NCBI GenBank assembly: GCA_016293865.1
Contig: JAEDDG010000006.1
Span: forward strand, 19,593-83,592
DNA length: 64,000 bases
Origin: Oscillospiraceae bacterium
GTDB taxonomy: Bacteria; Bacillota; Clostridia; Oscillospirales; Oscillospiraceae
Direction of reading: 5' to 3'
Shown here: one piece after another, positions 1 to 9,170 of the stretch
How the letters are laid out: every line of letters starts with the position of its first letter
Position numbering within the stretch: the first letter of the stretch is position 1
Position numbers and translations under genes: made by a program
Notes under the pieces: model-generated
Seen by the model: the letters and a program-made list of their open reading frames with translations, nothing else
Databases searched by the model: none
What the model was told of the DNA's origin: nothing

Positions 1-218
1 GCGTGCTGATTATTGACGACTTTCTTGCCAACGGCGCGGCACTGGAGGGTCTGATCCGTCTGATCGGACAGGCGGGCGCTGTCCTCGTCGGTGCGGGAAT
101 CGCAGTTGAGAAGGCGTTCCAGCCCGGCGGCAGCCGGCTGCGTCAGCAGGGAATCCGCGTTGAATCGCTTGCCCGCATCAAATCCATGGATGAAAAGACG
201 GGAATCGTCTTTTGCTGA
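1..218 (+). CDS. xpt: Xanthine phosphoribosyltransferase, C-terminal fragment
   Basis: The reading frame is open from the window edge and ends with TGA at 216-218, so only about 71 C-terminal residues are present. The opening residues VLIIDDFLANG are the PRPP-binding loop of the xanthine phosphoribosyltransferase family, and the end (GIRVESLARI) is also typical of Xpt. The enzyme makes XMP from xanthine and PRPP in purine salvage. The gene sits directly ahead of a nucleoside-type ABC importer, which makes a purine uptake and salvage neighbourhood likely. A purine riboswitch would be expected upstream but lies outside the window. Confidence 0.88.
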   Translation, partial: VLIIDDFLANGAALEGLIRLIGQAGAVLVGAGIAVEKAFQPGGSRLRQQGIRVESLARIKSMDEKTGIVFC

Positions 219-244
219 GGTCAATACCGCCGGATTCCCGGCTG

Positions 245-250
245 TATAAT
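245..250 (+). promoter_or_regulatory. Possible -10 element for the importer operon
   Basis: TATAAT lies 29 bases ahead of the lipoprotein start, with a TTTGGAGG-type ribosome site at 263-270. No good -35 box is seen at the right spacing, so the operon may also be read through from xpt. Confidence 0.4.
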
Positions 251-279
251 AACAATACTTTCTTTGGAGGAAACAAACG

Positions 280-1578
280 ATGGGAAAGAAACTGATTGCA
301 CTGCTCCTGGCGCTTGTCCTTGTGTTTGCTCTGGCCGCCTGCGGCGCAGAACAGAACGATGACAGCGCAGACAAAACGGTCGCAGAAAAGGTCGAAGAGG
401 CCGCTGAGAATCCTGTGGATACCAGCAAGGTCAAGGAAGCTGCTGATAACGGCACACTGAAAATCGGCGTGATCCTTGTCGGCGACGAAAACGAAGGCTA
501 CACCTATGCGCACATCGAAGGCATCGAAGAAGCAAAGGCAAACCTCGGTCTGACCAACGATCAGGTCATTTACAAATACAGCATTCCTGAGGATGAGACC
601 TGCTACGATACCGCTGTCGACCTTGCTGAGCAGGGCTGCCAGATGATTTTCTCCAACAGCTTTTCTCATGAATCCTACATGGTGCAGGCCGCTGAAGAGT
701 ATCCTGACATCATTTTCCTGCCCGCCACCGGCAATATGGCTGCCACCTGCGGCCTTGACAACGTGGTCAACTACTTCACCAGTATCTATCAGTCCCGCTA
801 TGTCTCCGGCGTTGTCGCTGGCATGAAGCTGGCTGAGATGATTGAAAACAACGAACTGACCGACGCCAACTACAATGACGACGGCACCATCAAAATCGGT
901 TATGTCGGCGCTTATCCGTATGCAGAGGTCGTTTCCGGCTACACCGCATTCTTCCTCGGCGTACAGTCCATTGTTGAAAATGTTGCGATGGAAGTCAGCT
1001 ACACCAGCTCCTGGTTTGACATCACCGCTGAGGCTGAGGCCGCCAACACTCTGATGTCCCGCGGCTGCTGCATCATCAGCCAGCACGCCGACTCCACCGG
1101 CGCTCCCTCCGCAGTGCAGGCTGCGCAGGATGCGGGCAGCAACGTATACTGCGTCGGCTACAACGTTGACATGCTTTCTGTCGCCCCCACCGCTGCGCTG
1201 ACCAGCGCACAGAACTGCTGGGGTGTCCTCTACACCAATATGATCGGCACCGCCATGAAGGGCGAGGATCTTGCAAAAAACAACACCGTCGGCTTCAATG
1301 AGGACGGCGTAAAGATCTCCGCGCTTGGCCCCTCCTGCGCTGCAGGCACCGCTGAAAAGGTTGCTGAAGTTGAAGCCGCAATCAAGAACGGCAGCTTCAA
1401 TGTCTTCGATACCTCCACGTTCACCGTCGGCGGCGAAACCGTTGATTCCTACACGAACTGCTACGGCTTCGACGGCATCGAGACCATCTGGGACGGCTAC
1501 TTCCATGAGTCCGAAATCATCTCTGCGCCTCTGTTCGAGCTGCGCATTGACGGCATCACTGAGCTGAACAACAACTGA
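280..1578 (+). CDS. BMP-family nucleoside/purine ABC transporter substrate-binding lipoprotein
   Basis: A 432-residue secreted protein with a lipoprotein signal peptide ending in the lipobox LAAC (modified Cys at about residue 21), then an acidic linker and a periplasmic-binding-protein core of the basic membrane protein (BMP/PnrA) family. In that family the protein captures nucleosides outside the membrane and hands them to a two-permease ABC importer. The three genes that follow are exactly that importer, so the assignment is well supported by context. The start ATG at 280 follows a clear GGAGG. A hairpin after the stop separates it from the ATPase gene, which probably leaves the binding protein in excess over the membrane parts. 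The exact ligand cannot be read from sequence; purine nucleosides are favoured by the adjacent xpt. Confidence 0.9.
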   Translation: MGKKLIALLLALVLVFALAACGAEQNDDSADKTVAEKVEEAAENPVDTSKVKEAADNGTLKIGVILVGDENEGYTYAHIEGIEEAKANLGLTNDQVIYKYSIPEDETCYDTAVDLAEQGCQMIFSNSFSHESYMVQAAEEYPDIIFLPATGNMAATCGLDNVVNYFTSIYQSRYVSGVVAGMKLAEMIENNELTDANYNDDGTIKIGYVGAYPYAEVVSGYTAFFLGVQSIVENVAMEVSYTSSWFDITAEAEAANTLMSRGCCIISQHADSTGAPSAVQAAQDAGSNVYCVGYNVDMLSVAPTAALTSAQNCWGVLYTNMIGTAMKGEDLAKNNTVGFNEDGVKISALGPSCAAGTAEKVAEVEAAIKNGSFNVFDTSTFTVGGETVDSYTNCYGFDGIETIWDGYFHESEIISAPLFELRIDGITELNNN

Positions 1579-1600
1579 TCCATCGTCTCAATCTACATAA

Positions 1601-1631
1601 CGGGAAAAGCCGCCGCAAGCGGCTTTTCCCG
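1601..1631 (+). terminator. Intra-operon hairpin after the binding protein
   Basis: A perfect 13-bp stem (CGGGAAAAGCCGC / GCGGCTTTTCCCG) with a 5-base loop follows the lipoprotein stop. There is no T-run after it, so it is more likely an mRNA-stabilising or partial attenuating hairpin than a full terminator. Confidence 0.6.
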
Positions 1632-1733
1632 ATTTGTGCTTATTCTCCGGTGTTTTTCTGCGTATGCCCGCCGGTGCGGACACAGGCAGGAACCCATCGG
1701 AACCAATACTTTTTTTGATAAGGGGGACTCATC

Positions 1734-3263
1734 TTGAACGAACCCGCTGTATCCATGCGCGATATTTCCAAAACGTTCGGCACAGTTGTCGCCAATGACA
1801 AGGTCTGGCTGGACATCTACCGCGGTGAGGTGCTGGCGCTTCTGGGTGAAAACGGCAGCGGCAAAACCACGCTGATGAACATGCTCTCCGGAATCTATTA
1901 CCCGGACTCCGGACAGATCACCGTGGACGGACGCGAGGTCAGCATCCGCTCGCCCAAGGACGCCTTTGACCTGGGAATCGGCATGATCCATCAGCACTTC
2001 AAGCTTGTGGACGTGCTGACCGCCGCTGAAAACATCATTCTCGGCCTGCCGGGCAAGGGCAGGCTGGATATGAAAGCAGTCGCCGCAAAAATCCGCAGCA
2101 TCTGCGATCTGTACGGATTTGATATTGATCCGAACCAGAAAATTTACGATATGTCCGTCTCTCAGAAGCAGACGGTTGAAATTGTAAAAGTTCTCTACCG
2201 CGGCGCGGATATTCTGATTCTGGACGAGCCGACCGCCGTTCTGACGCCCCAGGAAACCGACAAGCTCTTCAATGTCCTGCGCAATATGCGCAACGACAAC
2301 AAGGCCGTCGTCATCATCACCCACAAGCTGCATGAGGTGGAGGAGATTTCCGACCGTGTTGCCGTCCTGCGTCACGGCGCTTTCGTCGGCGATATGCTCA
2401 CAAAGGACACCACGCCCAGTGAAATGACCAACATGATGGTCGGCCATCCGGTCAGCCTGAATATCGTCCGTCCGGAGCCAGAAAACCCGCGTCCGCGTCT
2501 CACAGTCGAAGGCCTGACCGTGCGCGATGCTGACGGCATTGTCAGACTGGACCACGTCTCCTTCACCGCCAATTCCGGAGAGATTCTCGGCATTGCCGGC
2601 GTCTCCGGCAGCGGCCAGAAGGAGCTGCTGGAAGCCATCGCCGGTCTGCAGCACGTTGAATCCGGCTCCATTACATACCTGGATGACCAGAAAGGTCCGG
2701 AATCCCTGATCGGGAAAAATCCGCTGGAAATCTCCCGCATGGGTGTAACGCTCTCTTTCGTGCCGGAGGACCGGCTGGGCATGGGCCTTGTGGGTGCCAT
2801 GGATCTGACAGACAATATGCTTCTGCGCTCGTTCCGCAAGGGCCGCTCCCTGTTTGCCGACCGGAAAACGCCGCACAGGCTGGCCGAACGTGTGGTCCAC
2901 GATCTGGACGTCAATACACCCAGCATCGACACACAGGTACGCAAACTCTCCGGCGGCAATGTGCAGAAGGTGCTTGTCGGCCGTGAAATTTCCTCAGCGC
3001 CCACCGTTCTGATGACCGCATACGCAGTGCGGGGTCTGGACATCAACTCCTCCTATACCATCTACGATCTGATCACCAAACAAAAGCAGCAGGGCGTTGC
3101 TGTGATTTACGTTGGCGAAGATCTCGACGTTCTTGTGGAACTCTGCGACCGGATTCTCGTTTTGTGCGGCGGCCGCGTCAGCGGAATCGTGGACGGCCGG
3201 AACACAAGCAAACGTGAGGTCGGCCTGATGATGACCAAACTTGGAGGGGAGGCAGGCAAATGA
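1734..3263 (+). CDS. Double-domain ABC transporter ATPase of the BMP/nucleoside importer
   Basis: A 509-residue protein with two fused ATPase domains, as in NupO/YufO-like and ribose-type importers. Domain 1 has Walker A GENGSGKTT (about 38-46) and an intact Walker B LILDEPTAVL. Domain 2 has the degenerate loop GVSGSGQKE and signature LSGGNVQKV, and its Walker B region reads VLMTAYAVRGLD, lacking both the acidic pair and the usual PTR. The family normally has a weak second domain, but this is more altered than the usual AAQPTRGLD form. Translation starts at TTG 1734 behind AAGGGGGA. The stop overlaps the next start by four bases (ATGA), so the ATPase and both permeases are translationally coupled. 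Confidence 0.9.
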   Translation: MNEPAVSMRDISKTFGTVVANDKVWLDIYRGEVLALLGENGSGKTTLMNMLSGIYYPDSGQITVDGREVSIRSPKDAFDLGIGMIHQHFKLVDVLTAAENIILGLPGKGRLDMKAVAAKIRSICDLYGFDIDPNQKIYDMSVSQKQTVEIVKVLYRGADILILDEPTAVLTPQETDKLFNVLRNMRNDNKAVVIITHKLHEVEEISDRVAVLRHGAFVGDMLTKDTTPSEMTNMMVGHPVSLNIVRPEPENPRPRLTVEGLTVRDADGIVRLDHVSFTANSGEILGIAGVSGSGQKELLEAIAGLQHVESGSITYLDDQKGPESLIGKNPLEISRMGVTLSFVPEDRLGMGLVGAMDLTDNMLLRSFRKGRSLFADRKTPHRLAERVVHDLDVNTPSIDTQVRKLSGGNVQKVLVGREISSAPTVLMTAYAVRGLDINSSYTIYDLITKQKQQGVAVIYVGEDLDVLVELCDRILVLCGGRVSGIVDGRNTSKREVGLMMTKLGGEAGK

Positions 3264-4351
3264 ATAAGGAACCTTTCATCCGCATCAGCCGCCGGGATGA
3301 CCTTCCCATCTGGAAGGCCTGGCTGATCCGGATTGCCGCCGTGATTATCTCTCTGATTCTCTGCGGCATTATCATTTACGGGCTTGTCAAACTGAACCCG
3401 CTGAAGGTTTACATAACCATGTGGCAGGGCGCCTTTTCCACTGAAAAACGCTGCTGGATCACCATCCGGGACTGCATGATGCTTCTGTGCATCGGCGTCG
3501 GCCTTGCGCCGGCCTTCAGAATGCGCTTCTGGAACATCGGCGCCGAAGGTCAGATTCTGGTTGGCGGCATCGCAACCGCCGCCTGTATGCTGTACTTCAA
3601 GAGTCTGCCGACTCCTCTGCTTCTGCTGGTCATGCTCATTGCCAGCGTGACTGCCGGCGCACTCTGGGGACTTGTTCCGGCGCTGTTCAAGGCGCGCTGG
3701 GAAACTAACGAGACGCTTTTCACGCTGATGATGAACTACATTGCCATTCAGCTCACCTCATTTTTCGTCAGCAAATGGGAAAATCCTTACGGCTCCAACA
3801 GCGTGGGCATCATTAACCGGACCTCGCAGGAAGGCTGGTTCCCCAGCATTTTCGGTCAGCAGTATCTTTTGAATGTGATCATTGTCATGGCGCTGACCAT
3901 CGGCATGTTTGTCTATCTCAAATACTCCAAGCACGGCTATGAGATTGCCGTCACCGGCGAGAGCGAACGCACAGCGCGCTACATCGGCATCAATGTACGC
4001 CGCACCATCATCCGGACTATGCTGCTGTCCGGCGGCATCTGCGGTCTGGCCGGTTTTGTGGCCGTGGCCGGCGCCTCCCATACCATCTCCACAAGCACGG
4101 CAGGCGGGCGCGGCTTTACCGCAATCATTGTGGCATGGCTGGCAAAATTCAATACCTTTGTCATGATCCTTGTGGCGCTTCTGCTGGTTGTCCTTGAAAA
4201 GGGCGCGGCGGAGATTGCATCCATTTACAGTCTCAGCGAATATGCCTCACAGATGATTGAGGGCATCATTCTCTTCTTCATTCTCGGCAGCGAGTTCTTC
4301 ATCAATTACAGGCTCATTTTCCGCAGCAAGGCAAAGGAGGTGCAGGCATGA
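3260..4351 (+). CDS. ABC transporter permease (nucleoside importer, first)
   Basis: A 363-residue polytopic membrane protein of the BPD_transp_2 (LivH/RbsC-like) fold used by BMP-type nucleoside importers, resembling NupP/YufP. It has a cytoplasmic N-terminus, then about eight to ten hydrophobic segments, with the family segment FRMRFWNIGAEGQILVGG near residues 90-105 and a conserved TGESERTARYIGIN loop. Its start overlaps the ATPase stop and its stop overlaps the next permease start, each by ATGA. It should pair with the downstream permease to form the channel. Confidence 0.9.
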   Translation: MNKEPFIRISRRDDLPIWKAWLIRIAAVIISLILCGIIIYGLVKLNPLKVYITMWQGAFSTEKRCWITIRDCMMLLCIGVGLAPAFRMRFWNIGAEGQILVGGIATAACMLYFKSLPTPLLLLVMLIASVTAGALWGLVPALFKARWETNETLFTLMMNYIAIQLTSFFVSKWENPYGSNSVGIINRTSQEGWFPSIFGQQYLLNVIIVMALTIGMFVYLKYSKHGYEIAVTGESERTARYIGINVRRTIIRTMLLSGGICGLAGFVAVAGASHTISTSTAGGRGFTAIIVAWLAKFNTFVMILVALLLVVLEKGAAEIASIYSLSEYASQMIEGIILFFILGSEFFINYRLIFRSKAKEVQA

Positions 4352-5310
4352 CACAGCTTTTACAGGCGGCCATTATATTCGGCACAGTGATTCTTTTCGG
4401 CGCCATCGGTGAAATCATCACGGAAAAAAGCGGCAACCTGAATCTGGGCGTTCCCGGCATCATGTATCTGGGCGGCATCGCCGGTCTTGTCGGAACATTC
4501 TTCTACGAGAGCAGCTGCGCCGAACCCAATGTGTTCCTCTGCGTGGTCATCGCGCTTGTCTGTTCCATCACAGCCTCCGTACTGGGCGGCCTGATTTACA
4601 GCTTTCTGACCATCACACTGCGCGCCAATCAGAATGTCACCGGTCTGACGCTGACCATTTTCGGTTCCGGCGTGGCCAATTTCTTCGGCGGCTCGCTGAA
4701 CAAACTGGCCGGCGGTGTCGGGCAGATTTCCGTTTCCGCCACCAGCTCCGGCTTCTGCAAAACGCTTCCCTTCCTGCGCAATGTCAGCGTGTTTTCAAGT
4801 CTCGGCTTCATGGTTTATCTGGCTGTGGCGCTCGCCATCTGTGCGACGCTGTTTCTGACAAAGACACGGCGCGGCCTGAACCTGCGTGCCGTAGGTGAAA
4901 ATCCCGCCACTGCCGACGCGGCCGGCATCAACGTCACCCGTTACAAGTATCTGGCCACCTGTATCGGCGCGGCCATCTCCGGTCTCGGCGGACTGTATTA
5001 TACCATGGACTACATCAAGGGCACCTGGGCCAACGACGGCTCCATCGAAAGCCTTGGCTGGCTGGCTGTGGCGCTTGTCATCTTTGCCCGCTGGAAACCC
5101 GTGCACGCCATCTGGGGCTCTTATCTGTTCGGTATTCTCTTCTGGGTCTATCTGTACATTCCCGGCCTGTCCCGCTCCTCCATGGAGCTTTTCAAGGCGC
5201 TCCCCTACGTGGTCACCTTTATCGTCCTGATCGCCGTCAGCATCCACAAGCACCGGGAAAGCAACGGACCTGCCGCGCTCGGCCTGTCCTATTTCAGGGA
5301 AGACCGGTAG
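4348..5310 (+). CDS. ABC transporter permease (nucleoside importer, second)
   Basis: A 320-residue integral membrane protein of the same permease superfamily, resembling NupQ/YufQ. Recognisable elements are GEIITEKSGNLNLGVPGIM near the N-terminus and the coupling segment LRAVGENPATADAAGIN in the middle, which matches the loop that contacts the ATPase in this family. It starts inside the stop of the first permease (ATGA overlap) and is the last gene of the importer operon, followed by a strong terminator. Function is import of nucleoside-like substrates together with the upstream lipoprotein and ATPase. Confidence 0.9.
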   Translation: MTQLLQAAIIFGTVILFGAIGEIITEKSGNLNLGVPGIMYLGGIAGLVGTFFYESSCAEPNVFLCVVIALVCSITASVLGGLIYSFLTITLRANQNVTGLTLTIFGSGVANFFGGSLNKLAGGVGQISVSATSSGFCKTLPFLRNVSVFSSLGFMVYLAVALAICATLFLTKTRRGLNLRAVGENPATADAAGINVTRYKYLATCIGAAISGLGGLYYTMDYIKGTWANDGSIESLGWLAVALVIFARWKPVHAIWGSYLFGILFWVYLYIPGLSRSSMELFKALPYVVTFIVLIAVSIHKHRESNGPAALGLSYFREDR

Positions 5311-5350
5311 CCGCGCTTCCGCCCGGAACATTTTTCGCTTTTTGATCCTG

Positions 5351-5387
5351 AAAAACCGTTCTGCCTTGCCGGCAGGACGGTTTTTTT
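5351..5387 (+). terminator. Terminator of the importer operon
   Basis: Stem CCGTTCTGCC / GGCAGGACGG (one G-T pair) flanked by AAAAA on the left and seven T residues on the right. It ends the nucleoside importer operon. Confidence 0.85.
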
Positions 5388-5426
5388 GCCATACAGGTCG
5401 ATATCCGGAATATACTCGTGCTCAGC

Positions 5427-5460
5427 AAAAACAGACCCGACTTCCGTCGGGTCTGTTTTT
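5427..5460. terminator. Bidirectional terminator between convergent genes
   Basis: AAAAACAGACCCGAC, four-base loop, then GTCGGGTCTGTTTTT: a perfect inverted repeat with A-run and T-run on the two sides. It can stop transcription from both the importer operon and the convergent SLH protein gene. Confidence 0.85.
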
Positions 5461-5484
5461 GTTCACGCAATTGAACAGGTTCAA

Positions 5485-8400
5485 TCAGCTGTTGGCACTG
5501 CTCCACACCTGTTCCAGCGCCTCCCAGTCGCGGGGTTCCTGAATTTCAAGCCACTGCTCGTAATTGAAGCCATAGCCCGGAACGGCCGCATCCGTTCTGA
5601 TGTAGCTGTGGGAATTCGTGGCCTCCTGCACATCTGCGTAATACCAGGCATCCGCATGGTTATCCCACCACACGATCATGCCGTCAAGCATGCCGTCCGC
5701 CCTGACTGCACGCTCAAGCACGCGGTTGACCAGCGTCATGGTTTCCGCCCGGGTAATATACTGATCCGGCCGGAACGTCCCGTCGCTGTAGCCTTCCACC
5801 CAGCCGATGGCCGCGGCATGTTCAATCTCCTTCTGCGCCCAGTGGCCCTGAATGTCGGTGAATGTCACGCCCGCCGCAGTTGTACCCACAAAGTGATCAA
5901 ACCGGGTGGCAATCACTGCCAGCTCCGCGCGGGTGATTTTGTCATTCGGCCGGTATGCACCGCCGCTGCCCTCAATCACTCCGGCTCTCTGCAGGGTTGA
6001 GATCGCATTGTTGAACCAGTCATCCGCATTGACATCCGTGAAGGTATTGCTTGTGCTCCAGAACTGTGCCCTGGATTCGTCCGTCATCAGACGGAAAAAG
6101 ATTGTGGCGGCTTCTGCTCTGGTAATATTGGCCTCCGGATGCACGCCGTCGTCCGCATAGCCGACAATGTAGGCGAAGTGACTATCCTTCTCCAGAACCG
6201 GCGCCTTCTCCCACTGGGCAGTATAGACCATCGTCCGCGTCACCGTCGGCTCAACTTCGGGAGACCAGCCGGTAAAGACGTATCCTTCACGCACAGGATC
6301 AACGCCCCGGTTGAATGCCGGCGTCGCCGTACCGCTGATCAGCCCCGGATGCGTCTCATCCTCGAAAACAACCTCATCCGGCACGCCGTCCGTATACCGC
6401 ACCATGTACCTGGCCGTACAGCTGTTTGTGATGACCACCGTTTCCGTGTCCGCAATCTCCAGAACGCCGTTGCTGTTTACAACAGTGATTGTGAACGTAT
6501 AGGAAGCGCTGTCATAAGCCACATTTGCGTCATCGCCGGGGATTTCCTGCACCGTATAGCTGTATGTGCCGTCCGTCACAAAGGTAATCATCCCGAAACC
6601 GGTAAAATCAGCCTGCCCTGCAGCGGACATGGTCACGCTGCCCTGACGGTCACGCACATATTCTGCAGCATCGCTCTGTGCCGTCTCTTCCGCCGGGATC
6701 AGCAAATCAGGCGCATTCTCCGCAGGTGTGATCTCCGCAGTAAAGGTCAGTCTTCCGGCAGGGTCGCCTTTCAGAACCTTTTTCACAAGGCCGTCCTGCG
6801 TTTCCGGATCTCCGTCCGGATCATTCGGATCGAATTGGATTGGCTGCGGCGCGCTGACAGTCAGCGTACCGTTTTTATAAGACACCGTATAGTTGCCCTG
6901 TACCGCATTCCCTTCTGCGGTGATGTCAAATGTACCGACGGTTTTGCCGTCCGCATCACAGGACAGCGTATAGTCGAGCGTATCCTGGCCGACAACGCCT
7001 GTCACCGCCGCTGTAAGCTCCGGCAGCTCCTGGCCGATGATCATGGATTTGCCGTCCGCCTTTACAACGGCCGCGGCAGGATTGATCTGCAGCCAGCCGT
7101 CACTGACGTTGACTGTGATGGTCACTTTTCCGCTGAGATCCGACGACGGCGTCACTGAAAAGCTGTCTTTTGTCAGTCCCATGGGATAGGCACTGACTGC
7201 GCCGTCCTGATACAGGACATCTGTCCCGGCAGCGGCTGCTTCAATTCCGCTTTTCAGCGCAACTGTCACCTGATCCTGATACTGCTCCGGAAGAATTTCC
7301 ACCTCATAGCCGGACACAGTCTGCTGCTGCCCGTTGTATGTAACCGTCTTCGTATTGCCCTTAATGTTGACGGTGATTTCTTCTTTCTGCGCATACTGCG
7401 CCACATAGACGGCGTCCTCCGTCACCTTTTCCGCACGCGCAGGCGCCCAGCCGGTAAAATACCAGCCGTCATCTGCTGCTGCCTCCGGCGCTTCCGGCGT
7501 ATCCGCATTCAGCTCCTGGTTCGGATAAACCACGTTGCCGTCCGCATCCGCCCCTGCCAGCGTGCCATGCGCGCCGGGCTGATAGGTCACTGTAAAGGTT
7601 TTGGCTTTCTCCCACTGGGCAACCAGCTTGTAATTTGAATAGAGCTTCAGCGCCGCCCCCACCGAGACGCTGCCGTCACTGCCGACAGGACGCCAGTCAC
7701 CGCTGTCCTCGCCCATGTAGTAAGCTTTCCAGCCGGCAAAGGTGTAGCTTGCGCCGCCGGACCGGACCGTTTTGCTGTTGATATCCAGCACCTTATGGCT
7801 GGGTACTGTCGCTGAAGTGTATTTATAGGAAATGACATTTCCATCCTGACGCGGATATCCCGCGGCAAACGTTACGCCGTCATTCGTCTCGCCTGCCGCG
7901 TCGTATGCAACGATCGGAGCCTGAAGAGAGACGGGCACGCTGCCGATGCTGCCCGCGTCATAGGTCACCGTGGCCGGATTCGGCGAGGTTCCCAGCCAGA
8001 CCATAACATAAAGCGGGGTTCCTGCCCCATCATGCCACACTTTGTTGCCGCCCACCTGTGCGTTCAGCTGGAGATTTGCCGCAGGAATCACAAATGCGGC
8101 GCTCTCCATTGTGACAGAGCCGAATTTTGCAATGGCATCACGCCGGGCTGTCTTGCACGCATACCCGCCGTTGTCATTGCAGGCAATCACCACCTGTTTG
8201 ACGTAATATCCCTCATCAGGAACGATTGTTATGCCCTTCTGCGCCAAAACAGACTGGGTCGTAAGACCGCTCCATTCGTATTTGCTGCTGTCAGTTCCAA
8301 TATAAATTTTGAAATGTCCTTTGGCACTGTCAGCCGTGCTGACCATGGTGTTGTCGCTGTTGTGTCCGTAATACTGCTTCCAGCCAACCTGCGTCGAACT

Positions 8401-8496
8401 GCTGACCGCCAGCGCGCCTGCCGGCAGCAGGCTCAGGATCAGAAGCACGACAAGAAGAAGCGACAGGCTTCTTTTTACCCTTTTCACCTTTTTCAT
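5485..8496 (-). CDS. Secreted SLH-domain surface protein with InlB-like, MBG-like and pilin-linkage domains
   Basis: A 1003-residue secreted protein. Residues 1-31 are a basic, hydrophobic signal peptide (LLLVVLLILSLLPAGALA). Two regions ending in FAGW...LVAQWEK and FTGWAP...YVAQYAQK resemble InlB/Listeria-Bacteroides repeats. Next come an Ig-like MBG-type module (GQELPELTAAVTGVVGQDTL) and a domain similar to the streptococcal pilin isopeptide-linkage fold (LTFTAEITPAEN ... YSYTVQEIPGDD). A third InlB-like repeat (FTGWSPEVEP) precedes three C-terminal SLH domains with ITRAEAATIFFRL, ITRAELAVIATRF and ITRAETMTLVNRV. SLH domains bind pyruvylated wall polymers, so the protein is probably displayed on the surface. 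Ligand and role are unknown. A terminator follows its stop. Confidence 0.87.
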   Translation of the reverse strand: MKKVKRVKRSLSLLLVVLLILSLLPAGALAVSSSTQVGWKQYYGHNSDNTMVSTADSAKGHFKIYIGTDSSKYEWSGLTTQSVLAQKGITIVPDEGYYVKQVVIACNDNGGYACKTARRDAIAKFGSVTMESAAFVIPAANLQLNAQVGGNKVWHDGAGTPLYVMVWLGTSPNPATVTYDAGSIGSVPVSLQAPIVAYDAAGETNDGVTFAAGYPRQDGNVISYKYTSATVPSHKVLDINSKTVRSGGASYTFAGWKAYYMGEDSGDWRPVGSDGSVSVGAALKLYSNYKLVAQWEKAKTFTVTYQPGAHGTLAGADADGNVVYPNQELNADTPEAPEAAADDGWYFTGWAPARAEKVTEDAVYVAQYAQKEEITVNIKGNTKTVTYNGQQQTVSGYEVEILPEQYQDQVTVALKSGIEAAAAGTDVLYQDGAVSAYPMGLTKDSFSVTPSSDLSGKVTITVNVSDGWLQINPAAAVVKADGKSMIIGQELPELTAAVTGVVGQDTLDYTLSCDADGKTVGTFDITAEGNAVQGNYTVSYKNGTLTVSAPQPIQFDPNDPDGDPETQDGLVKKVLKGDPAGRLTFTAEITPAENAPDLLIPAEETAQSDAAEYVRDRQGSVTMSAAGQADFTGFGMITFVTDGTYSYTVQEIPGDDANVAYDSASYTFTITVVNSNGVLEIADTETVVITNSCTARYMVRYTDGVPDEVVFEDETHPGLISGTATPAFNRGVDPVREGYVFTGWSPEVEPTVTRTMVYTAQWEKAPVLEKDSHFAYIVGYADDGVHPEANITRAEAATIFFRLMTDESRAQFWSTSNTFTDVNADDWFNNAISTLQRAGVIEGSGGAYRPNDKITRAELAVIATRFDHFVGTTAAGVTFTDIQGHWAQKEIEHAAAIGWVEGYSDGTFRPDQYITRAETMTLVNRVLERAVRADGMLDGMIVWWDNHADAWYYADVQEATNSHSYIRTDAAVPGYGFNYEQWLEIQEPRDWEALEQVWSSANS

Positions 8497-8855
8497 TCTG
8501 CAAATCTCCTCCTGACTTGGAAATATAAAACAAATTATCTGACCGGATCAACACTGCCGGTCTGATGCGGCAGTGTCTCCGCACAGATTTCCGGTTTCCG
8601 CACCGCTGTTTTATGCATCATTCATGGCAGCACCCTCTCCACTCCATGTTCAGGCGCAGCCCGGTTGCTTCCGCCCGGCTGTTGATCAGGCACAGCACAA
8701 AAGGCAGGCAATAGATACGCCGCTGGGACGCCTGAAAAAACGTTGTTTCTGTCCGCAGAACTGTTCTGATTTTCCGCAAAACAGCTGTAACCTTCACCGC
8801 ATCACAGAGAATGCCGGTATTCCTCTGCAGGATAACCCCGGATTTTCATTCATTT
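8497..8855. other. Gene-free stretch between divergent genes
   Basis: This part of the divergent intergenic region holds the ribosome site (GGAGG at 8506-8512 on the minus strand) of the SLH protein and must include its promoter, but I see no convincing promoter boxes, RNA or gene in it. The regulator's operator-promoter follows immediately to the right. Confidence 0.4.
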
Positions 8856-8905
8856 TAAAACATTTTGTTTTATAAGTCAAGATAACAAAATGTTTTATTT
8901 ATACT
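8856..8905 (+). promoter_or_regulatory. Double dyad operator overlapping the promoter of the XRE regulator
   Basis: A 14-bp inverted repeat (8856-8869 and 8884-8897) is built from two half-operators of the form AAAC-N5-GTTT, centred at about 8864 and 8889, 25 bp apart. A promoter overlaps it: TCAAGA (8877-8882), 17-bp spacer, TATACT (8900-8905). The gene starts at 8940 behind GGAG. Two same-face dyads over a promoter are typical of phage-repressor-like autoregulation, so the adjacent XRE protein is the likely binder. It could also act on the divergent SLH gene. Confidence 0.6.
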
Positions 8906-8939
8906 TTTCGTGTAATCATATTCACAGAGGAGCGACACT

Positions 8940-9170
8940 ATGTATACAAGAATCCGGGATTTAAGAGAAGACATGGATCTTCGGCAAAAAGACATCGCAG
9001 GCTATCTTGCATGTACGCAGGTATGTTATTCGCATTATGAAATCGGAAAACGTGACATTCCGACAGACGTACTCATCAAACTGGCTGATTTCTACAAGAC
9101 AAGCATTGATTATCTTCTCGGCCGCACTGATATTCGCAAGCCATACCCGAAATCCAGACAGGAGCATTGA
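8940..9170 (+). CDS. Small XRE-family helix-turn-helix regulator
   Basis: A 76-residue protein made almost only of a Cro/C1-type helix-turn-helix: RIRDLREDMDLRQKDIAGYL, then CTQVCYSHYEIGKRDIPTD and LIKLADFYKTSIDYLLGRT. It should bind DNA as a dimer. A perfect inverted repeat sits over its own promoter, which suggests autoregulation. The start ATG at 8940 has GAGGAG upstream. It stands alone between the divergent SLH surface protein and the serine acetyltransferase; the physical link hints at control of the surface protein, but this is inference. Confidence 0.88.
   Translation: MYTRIRDLREDMDLRQKDIAGYLACTQVCYSHYEIGKRDIPTDVLIKLADFYKTSIDYLLGRTDIRKPYPKSRQEH

Noticed and set aside
178..1506. Long open frame on the minus strand across the BMP lipoprotein gene
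   Set aside because: It is antisense to a well-supported gene, has no recognisable domain or ribosome site, and arises from GC-rich third positions.
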